Source: a bacterium HR41
Lineage (GTDB): Bacteria; Actinomycetota; Thermoleophilia; Solirubrobacterales; Thermoleophilaceae
DNA: 7,208 bases
Reading direction: 5' to 3'
Assembly (NCBI GenBank): GCA_002898855.1
Contig: BEIR01000061.1
Location: 1-7,208, forward strand
A program made the translations under genes and the position numbers. The notes under the pieces were generated by a model, which searched no databases, was not told where the DNA came from, and saw only the letters and a program-made list of their open reading frames with translations. Shown one piece after another: positions 1 through 5,981 of the stretch (its first letter is position 1; each line of letters starts with the position of its first letter).

Positions 1-1135
1 GCGCCGGTGTGGACGCCGACGGTGACGAGCACGCCGATCGCAGCGCCGTCGGCAGTGATCACGCCACTGCCCGAGTCGCCGGGCAGCGCCGCTCCGACGG
101 CGTAGACGTGGTCGGGGTCGCGCGTCGTCGGCGCAACGGCGCTGCGTGCCGGGATCGTCTGCCCGAGGAGCAGACCCTGCCCGAACCAGTGCAGCAGTGT
201 CGGGCTCGTGGCCCGCTCGGTGTAGAGGCGTGTCGGACCGCCGAAGTGGCACAGCGCCGGGTCGGCCGCGACACTGGGATCGAGCCGGATGAGCGCGAAG
301 TCGTACGGTTCGAGCAGGATGGCGTAAGCGAACTCGCCGATGCGCCGCCCGTCTCCGTCCTCGGCTGCCGGACCGCTGCCAGGACGCCACGTCCGTTCGC
401 CGGCGCCGCTTGCGAAAGGCCCGTCACCGAGGATGCAGTGGCCCGCGGTGGCCATGTAGTTGCGTCCGTCGCTACCGCGGAAAAGGAAGGCGAGCGTGCA
501 CTGGCCGACCTCGCTGCGCACGACGGCTCCCGGGCGCACGCCCGGGCACGAACCGGGTGCAACGGGAAGCGCCGACACGCGTCGTTCCGAGGCTCCACCA
601 CCCCCCTGGGCACCTTCGCTCGGCGGCACGCTGCCGGCCGGCCTCGAGCCCCGCTCGCCACCCGCCCCGCGGTTCGCGCTGCCGGGCGTCGTGCAGGTGC
701 GGTGGCCGGCCCGGTTGTCGTGCTCACGACGCGCGTTGCGCGACGCGGCTTGGGCTCGCTTGCGAGCGATCCGCTGCCGGCGAGCGCGTTCGGCGCGGAG
801 CAGGGCGCGGCAGCGGCGCACGCGAGCGCTCGCACGGCGAGTGCTGTGCCGTCGCACGTTGTGCGCGCCGGAGCGGCGCTCCGTTCGCCGCGCCCGCGCC
901 AAGAGGCGGCTGCAGTTGCGCACGAGGCGTGCCCGCCGCGCGCTTCGCGCCGTCGCGCGACGGTCGCTCGTGCCGCGCTTCTCGCTCGCTTGCGCCTTGG
1001 CGGCCGACGGCGTGGAACTACCAGCCGGTCGTGCGCCTGCGCTCGCGCTGGTGCCGGTTAGCGTCGCCCCGCCAGCAAGGGCTAGCAGCACGATCGCGAC
1101 GCCGCGATAGCGACCCGCAGTGTTCGCTTCGTCAT
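1..1135 (-). CDS. Secreted trypsin-like (S1) serine protease, 3' end beyond window, start region frame-broken
   Basis: This is a chymotrypsin-fold endopeptidase predicted to be exported. The complete catalytic triad is visible: His in TAGHC (codon 438-440), Asp in YDFALIRLD (codon 300-302) and nucleophile Ser in PGDSGSG (codon 72-74). The His-Asp spacing of 46 residues and Asp-Ser spacing of 76 residues suit the streptogrisin/alpha-lytic group. The protease domain begins near position 550. Before it lies a long low-complexity linker with a very Arg-rich stretch (about 720-960) and a Gly/Ser/Pro-rich stretch (about 560-720). The N-terminus reads VAIVLLALAGG...TSASA, a good signal-peptide core ending in an AxA site. 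The best start, ATG at 1135-1133, follows AGGGGG by 7 nt and encodes MTKRTLR, but it is one frame off and stops at TAG after 17 codons. In-frame alternatives are GTG 1091 (no n-region, no Shine-Dalgarno) and GTG 1205 (overlaps the putative promoter). The substrate is unknown. The family call is firm; the start is not. Confidence 0.88.
1087..1114 (-). repeat. Imperfect 14-bp tandem repeat at the protease frame break
   Basis: On the minus strand, GTCGCTATCGCGGC (1114-1101) is followed directly by GTCGCGATCGTGCT (1100-1087). The units match at 10 of 14 positions, and at 9 of the first 10. The ATG-1135 frame enters unit 1 as V-A-I, and the protease frame reads unit 2 as V-A-I-V-L. Removing one unit would join the two frames exactly. 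Inserting a single base between the units would do the same. Confidence 0.6.
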
Positions 1136-1191
1136 ACCCCTGCCCCCTGTGTCGCTTCGGCCCGACCAGAGCGGTCGAGCCTGCGCGATCG

Positions 1192-1220
1192 ATCGTATCG
1201 ACCACGAACCCGCGCGTGAA
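1192..1220 (-). promoter_or_regulatory. Candidate sigma-70-type promoter of the protease gene
   Basis: On the minus strand TTCACG (1220-1215) is separated by exactly 17 bp from TACGAT (1197-1192). Each hexamer matches the consensus at 4 of 6 positions. A start site near 1185 would give a leader of about 50 nt to the ATG at 1135. The 141-bp gap between SDR and protease (1136-1276) otherwise shows only the palindrome CGATCGATCG (1186-1195) and no convincing terminator for the SDR gene. Confidence 0.4.
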
Positions 1221-1276
1221 CTAGCTACCGCGGGCGCTCACCCCCGGGCAGCTCATCGCCGAGCCAAGCGCGGTCG

Positions 1277-2077
1277 CTAGCGCTTGTGGGCTTGTGCCCG
1301 CGCCACGCGCTGCGCGATCTCGCGAGAACCGAGCCGCCGCTGCACCGACGCCACCAGCGAGGGGGCAACCGCCGCTATCCGCGCTCCGGCACGCATCGGC
1401 AGCGGCGCCACATCGATCTCGACCTTGCCGCGCTCGATCCCAGCCACCACGGCGCGCGCGACCTGCTCGGGTGTGCTGGTGCCGACCCCCCGCGGCAGGC
1501 GCACACCCGTCTCGGCGAACATCCCGGCCTCGCGCACGAAACCTGGGAAGATCGCGGTCACTCCCACCCCTGTGCCGTGGAGGTCCTCGCGCAAGGCGAG
1601 AGCGAAACCGCGCAAACCGAACTTGGTAGCCGAGTAGAGCGCCGATCCCGGCGGAGCGACCTTCCCGGCCAGCGACGACATGAAAACGAGGTGACCGCTC
1701 CCCCGCTCGATCATCGCCGGCAGCAACGCACGGGCGAGAGCGATCGGCGCGCGCAGGTTCACCGCCAGCGCGCGGTCGATCTGCTCGGGCGTGAAGTCGA
1801 GAATCGGGCCGCTGGCTGGCAGCGCAGCGTTGGCAACGAGCACGTCCACAGCTCCGGCCTCGGCGACAAGCTCGTCCACCTGCGCAGGGTCGGCGAGATC
1901 GGCGACGACGCACTCGACACTCTCGGCGGGAAGCTGCGCCGCCAGCCGCTCGAGCACGTCGCGGCGCCGTCCGCTTACGACCAGGCGCGCCCCGCGCTCG
2001 GCCAGCGCCTTCGCGATGGCACCACCGATTCCGCCAGTAGCACCAGTGAGGAGTATGCGCGCACCGTCGATCTTCAT
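1277..2077 (-). CDS. Short-chain dehydrogenase/reductase (classical SDR)
   Basis: This 266-residue NAD(P)-dependent oxidoreductase has a Rossmann fold and is probably cytosolic. The dinucleotide-binding motif TGATGGIG is at residues 11-18. SGRRR (35-39) places Arg after beta-2, which in this family favours NADP(H). Asp60 in VVADL would contact the adenine ring. The NNAG-like motif is altered to NAA (83-85). The catalytic tetrad is intact: Asn107, Ser135, Tyr148 and Lys152 (YSATK), followed by the PGFV segment (178-181). The length of about 250-270 is normal for classical SDRs. The C-terminal 60 residues, which form the substrate pocket, are Ala/Arg-rich and not diagnostic, so the substrate cannot be named. 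The start is ATG with only a weak Shine-Dalgarno (GGCAG). The gene begins 56 bp downstream of the tRNA-Asp on the same strand with no visible terminator between, so it may be read from the tRNA promoter. Family certain, reaction unknown. Confidence 0.9.
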   Translation of the reverse strand: MKIDGARILLTGATGGIGGAIAKALAERGARLVVSGRRRDVLERLAAQLPAESVECVVADLADPAQVDELVAEAGAVDVLVANAALPASGPILDFTPEQIDRALAVNLRAPIALARALLPAMIERGSGHLVFMSSLAGKVAPPGSALYSATKFGLRGFALALREDLHGTGVGVTAIFPGFVREAGMFAETGVRLPRGVGTSTPEQVARAVVAGIERGKVEIDVAPLPMRAGARIAAVAPSLVASVQRRLGSREIAQRVARAQAHKR

Positions 2078-2133
2078 CTGCCGGTTGGCGGGGCTTGCAC
2101 CAGGTTCGCGCTCACTGGCGGGGGCGAAGGCTA

Positions 2134-2207
<74 letters not shown>

Positions 2208-2220
2208 TCGGCGGTGCCCG

Positions 2221-2226
2221 AGGATA
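2221..2226 (-). promoter_or_regulatory. Candidate -10 box of tRNA-Asp
   Basis: TATCCT on the minus strand ends 13 bp before the mature tRNA 5' end, giving a start site near 2213 and a short 5' leader. No recognisable -35 hexamer is present at the usual distance (GCACCG sits there), so this rests on the -10 and its position alone. Confidence 0.4.
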
Positions 2227-2249
2227 GCGCCCTCGCGCTCGCTCCGGTG

Positions 2250-2270
2250 CGCGGCGCACAGCGCGCCGCG
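2250..2270 (-). terminator. Hairpin after the membrane-protein cluster, possible terminator
   Basis: CGCGGCGC and GCGCCGCG form a perfect 8-bp GC-only stem with a 5-nt loop, 23 nt beyond the stop codon of the polytopic membrane protein and just before the tRNA promoter region. No T-run follows on the minus strand. It would therefore have to be a U-tract-less terminator or a 3'-end stabiliser. The position supports termination of the cluster. Confidence 0.4.
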
Positions 2271-2293
2271 ATGGCAAAGACGCGTCCCCACCA

Positions 2294-3739
2294 TCACGCG
2301 TTCGCTTGCGAGAGTAGCCACAGCGCGAGGCTCGTGAAAAAGACCATCACGGCGAGCATCCAGTACTGCGAGCGCAGCGCCTCGCGCGCGCCGCGGAAGA
2401 GCGCGAGCGCGCGGTCGTGGGCAAGCACTAGCCCCGCCACATGCCCAGCGACAACGAAGCCCACCTGCAAGTACCAGAGCGTCGCGGTGCCGATCGCGTT
2501 GTAGTCGACCTGCCAGTCGGCGGTGCCGAGCAGATCGCTGCCGCGCCCGAGCGGGTCGGATGCGAGATACCCCACCGCCTGCCCCTGGAAGGCGAGCAGC
2601 GAAAAGTAGTGCGCGGCGACGTAGGCGAAGGCGATCGGCACGAGCGAGGGGGCAAAGCGCGCCGCAAGTTCGGCGGCGCGTCCCGAGCCCGTAGCCGCCC
2701 GCACACCGGCGATGCCAAGGTGGTAGAGCGCCCAAACCAGCAGCACACACAAAGCGAGCCCGATCGCCAAGGAGATCTGGGTGGCCGTGGCCGGTGCCGG
2801 GCCGAGCTTCTCGATCGTGCGCGCGATGCTAGGCCCGACCGACGCCCACAGCTCGGACTCGGCAGCGCCGTCGAAGGTGACCGATCCGATCATCGTGGCT
2901 ACGAACGGCACGAGCCCCGGTGCCGGCGCGAGCCGCGCGAGTCCACCGAGGGGCGGTCGCAAAAAGACGCGTCGGCCACGACGCTCCCACGGCGAGAGGC
3001 GCGCGAACAAGCCGAAGTAAACGCCGAAGGCGTCGCAGTTGCGGCTCCACGTCTCGACCCCGAAGAGCGACATCCCGATGCACGCCCACAGCGTGTAGAC
3101 GATCGTTGCGAGGGCGAGCGTACGCGGCTGCGACCCCTCGGCTACCACCAGCTCGAGCGTGACGAAGGCGATAAAGCCGACCAGCGCCGGCCACACACCG
3201 AGTCGCGAGGGATAGCTCGCGACGAGGGGCCGTGCACCGAGGCGCCGCAGCACGGTGCCCGCAGCGCGCCCGATCGCCCGCCACGGGCTAAGCACGCGGT
3301 ACACGTCACCGAGCAGGAGCGAGACAAAGGGAATGCCGACCCAGAAAAGGACGAAGACCAGCGTCGGCCCGACGTTCTCGGTCGGTACCTGGCTGCCGGC
3401 GAAGCCGGCGTAGATCGTCAGGCCGAGCAGCGCGACGGTGGCCGCCCCTAGGAGGGCCTCGAGCAGCGGCGACGTCAGCCCGCGCGCGAGCGGCCTGGGC
3501 AGCTCGCGGCTGGGGGTGTGGTGCTCGAGCCGCGGCTGCGACCACAGCGTGCCAAGCCCGACGAACGAAACGACGAGCACGAGACTCGCTGCCCAGGCGA
3601 AAAGCCAGGGCGGTAGCGGCAGGTCGCCGCGCACGGCGATGCCGTGCGCGGCGACACTGTCAGGGAAAAGCGCGCCGACCGCAGCCACCCCCGCGGCGAG
3701 CGCGGCCGCCGCGGCAAGGGGGGATCCGCCCCGCCTCAT
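2294..3739 (-). CDS. Polytopic membrane protein, about ten helices (Fed-like, function unproven)
   Basis: This 481-residue integral membrane protein has hydrophobic segments near residues 8-28, 45-65, 92-115, 126-145, 184-201, 208-227, 275-290, 322-345, 364-384, 419-440 and 459-477; the one at 275-290 is marginal. The N-terminus ends in VAAHG (29-33) followed by a DLPLPPWLF motif (39-47), so the first segment may be a cleaved signal. Histidines lie in or next to helices: His32, His340, His377 (AAHYF), His433 (AGHVAG) and His441. They could be metal or haem ligands (inference). From memory, related actinobacterial proteins are often labelled 'fenitrothion hydrolase' by similarity to a Burkholderia Fed gene cluster. 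I see no hydrolase active site, so that name should not be taken as function. Its ATG overlaps the stop of the cupredoxin gene (ATGA), implying translational coupling and probably a shared complex. It is the last gene of the cluster. Confidence 0.8.
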   Translation of the reverse strand: MRRGGSPLAAAAALAAGVAAVGALFPDSVAAHGIAVRGDLPLPPWLFAWAASLVLVVSFVGLGTLWSQPRLEHHTPSRELPRPLARGLTSPLLEALLGAATVALLGLTIYAGFAGSQVPTENVGPTLVFVLFWVGIPFVSLLLGDVYRVLSPWRAIGRAAGTVLRRLGARPLVASYPSRLGVWPALVGFIAFVTLELVVAEGSQPRTLALATIVYTLWACIGMSLFGVETWSRNCDAFGVYFGLFARLSPWERRGRRVFLRPPLGGLARLAPAPGLVPFVATMIGSVTFDGAAESELWASVGPSIARTIEKLGPAPATATQISLAIGLALCVLLVWALYHLGIAGVRAATGSGRAAELAARFAPSLVPIAFAYVAAHYFSLLAFQGQAVGYLASDPLGRGSDLLGTADWQVDYNAIGTATLWYLQVGFVVAGHVAGLVLAHDRALALFRGAREALRSQYWMLAVMVFFTSLALWLLSQANA

Positions 3740-4209
3740 TGCGGCCGCACCTCGACGCGGGCGATGTGCTCGCCGGTGGTGTGCGATTCGATCTCGAACG
3801 AGCCCTCGATCGCAGCTTCGAACGCGAAGCGTGCTGGCCGTCCCGGCGCGGCGTCGCGCTCGATGTCGTAGCCGTGCAAGTGGAGCTTCGCGGGCCGGTC
3901 ACTGGTGACAGTGATCACCACGCGATCGCCCTTCGACACCTCAATGCGACGCGGCCCTGACACAAGCTCGCCACCACGCAGCGTGAGCGCGAACCGCTTC
4001 GCTTGGAGCGCGTTCTGGGGACGCACGGCTGCGGTTCCGGTCGAAGCTCGCGTGTTTTCCCCAGCTCCCATGCTCGTGTGGGTTGCAACAGCCCGGCCGG
4101 ACGGATTCGAACCGCCGTTGTCGTCGTTTTTCGGTCGCAGCACGAGATAACCACCGACAGCTACCACCGCTGCTGCCACCACGACCGCTATCCGCCCTTT
4201 GGCGTTCAT
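3736..4209 (-). CDS. Membrane-anchored cupredoxin-like protein lacking the Cys ligand
   Basis: This 157-residue protein has one N-terminal anchor (residues 6-24) and then a Ser/Gly/Asn-rich extracytoplasmic linker (28-66). A compact beta domain follows (about 72-157). That domain shows a cupredoxin-like pattern: KGDRVVITVTSD (93-104), KLHLHGYD (108-115), a PGRPARFAFEA strand pair, GSFEIESH (136-143), GEH (146-148), and a final strand IARVEVRP. Potential ligands are His110, His112, His143, His148 and Glu142. The blue-copper Cys-containing loop is absent and the protein has no Cys at all. It is therefore not a classical type 1 copper electron carrier. It may bind Cu(II) in another geometry or be a structural domain. 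The start is ATG, with AGGAGG 11 nt upstream. It lies 96 bp after the four-helix membrane gene and is coupled by ATGA to the polytopic protein. The domain assignment is from pattern only. Confidence 0.72.
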   Translation of the reverse strand: MNAKGRIAVVVAAAVVAVGGYLVLRPKNDDNGGSNPSGRAVATHTSMGAGENTRASTGTAAVRPQNALQAKRFALTLRGGELVSGPRRIEVSKGDRVVITVTSDRPAKLHLHGYDIERDAAPGRPARFAFEAAIEGSFEIESHTTGEHIARVEVRPQ

Positions 4210-4220
4210 GTGCGTTCGAA

Positions 4221-4226
4221 CCTCCT
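4221..4226 (-). promoter_or_regulatory. Strong Shine-Dalgarno of the cupredoxin-like gene
   Basis: AGGAGG (4226-4221) is the only full-consensus ribosome site on the minus strand of this window. It lies 11 nt before the ATG at 4209, slightly longer than ideal. It fixes the start and suggests this gene is translated better than its upstream neighbour, whose start has no visible site. Confidence 0.65.
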
Positions 4227-4242
4227 GATCGATCGACGACGG

Positions 4243-4262
4243 GCCGGCGCCAGACCGCCGGC
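4243..4262 (-). other. Hairpin in the leader of the cupredoxin-like gene
   Basis: GCCGGCG and CGCCGGC form a perfect 7-bp stem with a 6-nt loop, 16 bp before the Shine-Dalgarno of the cupredoxin-like gene. No T-run follows. Together with the inverted repeats at 4280-4354 it makes the intercistronic region highly structured. It could be an RNA-processing or stabilising element. Nothing in the sequence decides between these. Confidence 0.45.
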
Positions 4263-4279
4263 TCGCCGCAAACGGTTGT

Positions 4280-4354
4280 CCTGAACCTGCTCGCGCGTCG
4301 CGCGCTCAGGAGCGCGCGAGAGCAGGTGGTGGAGCGCGCAAACCGCGGTTCAGG
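4280..4354 (-). repeat. Nested inverted repeats across the stop codon of the four-helix membrane gene
   Basis: CCTGAACC (4280-4287) is the exact reverse complement of GGTTCAGG (4347-4354). Inside lies a second perfect repeat, TCGCGCGCT (4298-4306) and AGCGCGCGA (4311-4319), a 9-bp stem with a CAGG tetraloop. The stop codon (4308-4306) is in the tip of the inner hairpin. No T-run follows, so a classical intrinsic terminator is unlikely. Partial attenuation or transcript processing between the first and second half of the cluster is possible. Confidence 0.5.
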
Positions 4355-4938
4355 GCGAGCGGCGAAAGCGGGTGGACGTCGTCCTGCCGATCGCTCGCGG
4401 CGAGGACGCCGAGCGCTGGTGCGAAGCCGCGCGTGCACAAGGTGTCGCGGACACGCTCGACGATGCGCTCGATCTCGTCGGCCACCTCGGCGTGACCGCC
4501 GCACACCAGCGCCACGAACAAACCGAGGAGAAACGCCGCAGGCGGCACGGCGAGCGCACCGCCGCCGAAGAACACCGCTGCCAGCGAGCTTCCCGCCACC
4601 AACGCCTCGACCGTTTCCTGGGTGAAGTGGGCGGTGAGGAGCAACGCTGTCGCCTCGAGCGCGCTGACGCTCCGGGCGCCTGCTCGCGGCGAGCTCCGCA
4701 CGAGGAGCGCAGCGGTACTGCAGAGCACGGCGACTATGCCGCTCGCCAGCTCCGCTACCGACAGATAGTGGTGCACGCCGTCGGGACCGGGCGGAGTCGC
4801 GCCGAGCAGCGCCGCGGCGGCGTACCGCAGCTCGTGCAGCACGATCAACGCCGCCGCTATCAAGCCGATCGTCACTGGCGCGGCACGGCGAGCTGCTTTC
4901 GCCCCGACCACGGGACAAGTATTCCAGACACCGCGCAC
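4306..4938 (-). CDS. Uncharacterised four-helix membrane protein (HELRY/HHYL type)
   Basis: This 210-residue protein has hydrophobic segments near residues 21-46, 62-80, 93-103 with 113-124, and 127-147. An acidic/amphipathic segment (150-168) and a Pro-rich, probably cytoplasmic tail follow. Striking polar motifs sit at helix ends: HELRY (35-39), HHYL (56-59) and HFTQETVE (104-111). I recall actinobacterial hypothetical membrane proteins with a similar H-x-LRY...H-x-YL layout, but I know no function for them. The clustered His/Glu could coordinate a metal or haem (inference). The start is a GTG at 4938, 27 bp after the response-regulator stop, with no clear Shine-Dalgarno; an alternative GTG at 4911 would drop nine residues. 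A weak 5-bp hairpin (4947-4963) lies in the gap. It is co-directional with the response regulator upstream and the cupredoxin-like gene downstream. The ORF is convincing, the function unknown. Confidence 0.75.
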   Translation of the reverse strand: MRGVWNTCPVVGAKAARRAAPVTIGLIAAALIVLHELRYAAAALLGATPPGPDGVHHYLSVAELASGIVAVLCSTAALLVRSSPRAGARSVSALEATALLLTAHFTQETVEALVAGSSLAAVFFGGGALAVPPAAFLLGLFVALVCGGHAEVADEIERIVERVRDTLCTRGFAPALGVLAASDRQDDVHPLSPLALNRGLRAPPPALARS

Positions 4939-4965
4939 CTTAAGTAGCGGTGTTACAGACCGCGT

Positions 4966-5805
4966 TCAGGAGCTAACTGCGCGTAGGCGTCGCGCCGGAC
5001 GCCCCGGAACCTCGCTCCCGCCAGCGGGGTCGACCGAACCCGGCTCCTCGTGCGTCGGCAGCGCGGTCGCGTCGAAAGACGAAGTCTGCGCCGGCGGCGC
5101 GCCCGCGACGCTGCGCGGCCGCGGATCGAACCGATAGCCGATCCCGAAGTGAGTGTGGATGTACTCGAACTCGGGCGAGACCACTTCGAGCTTCTTGCGC
5201 AGTTTGCGCACGAAGACGTCGACCGAGCGGTCGCCGTGCGCCATCGTGTAACCCCACACCGCCCGGTAGATCTCCTCGCGCTGCAGCACCCGCCCTTGGG
5301 CCTTGGCGAGCACCTCGAGCAGCTCGTACTCGCGGCGCGTGAGGTCCGCGCTGCGGCCGGCGACGAACGCCTGGTACTGCTCGGGCCGAATCTCGAGCTC
5401 GCCCGCCCGCAGCGGCTCGACCTCGCGCCGGCCGACTACGCGCATGCGCGCGCGGAGCGCGGCCTCGACGCGCGCGACGACCTCCTCGGGGTGGCAGGGC
5501 TTGGTGATCCAGTCGTCGGCGCCGATGCGCAGCCCGCGCACGCGCTGCGCGACCGTCGAGCGACCGGTGCACACCAGCACCGCCATTCCCGGCAGCTCTT
5601 GCGCCACGCGCTCGAGCCAGTCCCAACCGGCGGGGCCGAACATCGCGATGTCCACGACCAAGGCGTTGACGCGCCCGGCGCTGAACTCGTCGAGCCGCGG
5701 CGGCGCCTCGAAGCGCCGGCTGCGCCAGCCGAGCGCCTCGGAACGCTTGAGCAAGACGTGAACGAAACCGCTGTCGGTATCGAGAACGGCCAGCGTTACG
5801 GCCAT
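4966..5805 (-). CDS. OmpR/PhoB-family two-component response regulator
   Basis: This 279-residue DNA-binding response regulator is cytosolic. The receiver domain (1-118) has acidic residues Asp9 and Asp11, the phospho-acceptor Asp52 (VVD), Thr80 and Lys102 (TKP). The winged-helix DNA-binding domain (132-228) shows LTRREYELLEVLA, the REEIYRAVWGY segment, a recognition helix RSVDVFVRKLRKKLE (193-207) and the wing HFGIGYRFD (219-227). Beyond it is an unusual 50-residue Pro/Ala/Ser-rich tail (229-279); most family members stop near 225-240. The gene is divergent from pstS across a 176-bp gap holding a PHO-box candidate. This makes a PhoP/PhoB-like role in phosphate control likely (inference). No sensor kinase is visible. 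The four-helix membrane gene starts 27 bp downstream. No Shine-Dalgarno precedes the ATG, and a TACAGT -10-like box lies at leaderless distance. Family certain, regulon inferred. Confidence 0.92.
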   Translation of the reverse strand: MAVTLAVLDTDSGFVHVLLKRSEALGWRSRRFEAPPRLDEFSAGRVNALVVDIAMFGPAGWDWLERVAQELPGMAVLVCTGRSTVAQRVRGLRIGADDWITKPCHPEEVVARVEAALRARMRVVGRREVEPLRAGELEIRPEQYQAFVAGRSADLTRREYELLEVLAKAQGRVLQREEIYRAVWGYTMAHGDRSVDVFVRKLRKKLEVVSPEFEYIHTHFGIGYRFDPRPRSVAGAPPAQTSSFDATALPTHEEPGSVDPAGGSEVPGRPARRLRAVSS

Positions 5806-5812
5806 TGCCGCG

Positions 5813-5818
5813 ACTGTA
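5813..5818 (-). promoter_or_regulatory. Candidate -10 box giving a leaderless response-regulator mRNA
   Basis: TACAGT on the minus strand ends 7 bp before the A of the regulator's ATG (5805). Transcription would therefore begin at or next to the start codon. The absence of any Shine-Dalgarno in front of this ATG fits a leaderless message, a mode common in Actinomycetota. No -35 consensus is visible. The call is positional. Confidence 0.35.
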
Positions 5819-5855
5819 CCCGAGGCGCGACGGCCGCGTGGGCGCCCGCCGCCCT

Positions 5856-5877
5856 GTTTACATCTCGTTCACAACCA
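5856..5877 (+). promoter_or_regulatory. PHO-box candidate upstream of pstS
   Basis: Two adjacent 11-bp units, GTTTACATCTC (5856-5866) and GTTCACAACCA (5867-5877), share GTTyACA at the same phase. Two head-to-tail 11-bp units beginning GTTCAC are the layout of the actinobacterial PhoP operator (established for Streptomyces pst promoters). The site is 104 bp before pstS and 50 bp before the divergent regulator, so it could control both. A degenerate third unit (CGCCACAAGTC, 5878-5888) may follow. A -10 for pstS is not clear; GATAAC at 5889-5894 is the only A/T-rich candidate. Confidence 0.55.
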
Positions 5878-5926
5878 CGCCACAAGTCGATAACAGGCTT
5901 CCGTTCGCGCGCTGGGAACCTCGCCG

Positions 5927-5951
5927 TCCGACCAACGCTCAACCGGTCGGA
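5927..5951 (+). other. Hairpin in the pstS 5' untranslated region
   Basis: TCCGACC (5927-5933) pairs perfectly with GGTCGGA (5945-5951) around an 11-nt loop, 17 nt before the pstS Shine-Dalgarno. It would not cover the ribosome site, so a role in mRNA stability is more likely than translational blocking. It may also be chance. Confidence 0.3.
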
Positions 5952-5968
5952 ACACGGAGAGAGGAAAA

Positions 5969-5974
5969 AAGGAG
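5969..5974 (+). promoter_or_regulatory. Shine-Dalgarno that fixes the pstS start
   Basis: AAGGAG lies 7 nt before the GTG at 5982 in a purine-rich run. It favours this GTG over starts further upstream in the same open frame, which extends back to 5805 and would place about 59 non-signal residues before the lipoprotein signal peptide. Confidence 0.8.
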
Positions 5975-5981
5975 AAGACAA

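Noticed and set aside
1186..1195. CGATCGATCG palindrome, with a related GATCGATCGAC at 4228-4238
   Set aside because: CGATCG words are frequent by chance in this base composition. There is no conserved spacing or partner site.
9..1219. Long plus-strand ORFs opposite the protease gene (9-1061, 410-1219, 460-1110)
   Set aside because: These are antisense shadows of high-GC coding. They are Arg-rich with no domain signature, while the minus strand carries a complete S1 triad.
1199..1220. GTTCACGCGCG followed by a second GTTC as a PHO box before the protease
   Set aside because: The GTTC repeats are 12 bp apart instead of 11 and the second unit lacks CAC. The sequence is better explained as a -35 region.
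2441..3451. Plus-strand 336-residue ORF opposite the polytopic membrane protein
   Set aside because: Its highly charged, low-complexity composition is typical of the complement of a hydrophobic high-GC gene.
2294..3739. Calling the large membrane protein a fenitrothion hydrolase
   Set aside because: The name comes only from remembered similarity labels. No metal-hydrolase or esterase motif is visible, and the gene context suggests something else.
5805..5981. N-terminal extension of pstS to a start at 5805
   Set aside because: It would bury the lipoprotein signal peptide behind about 59 basic residues and run through the PHO-box candidate. GTG 5982 has an ideal Shine-Dalgarno.
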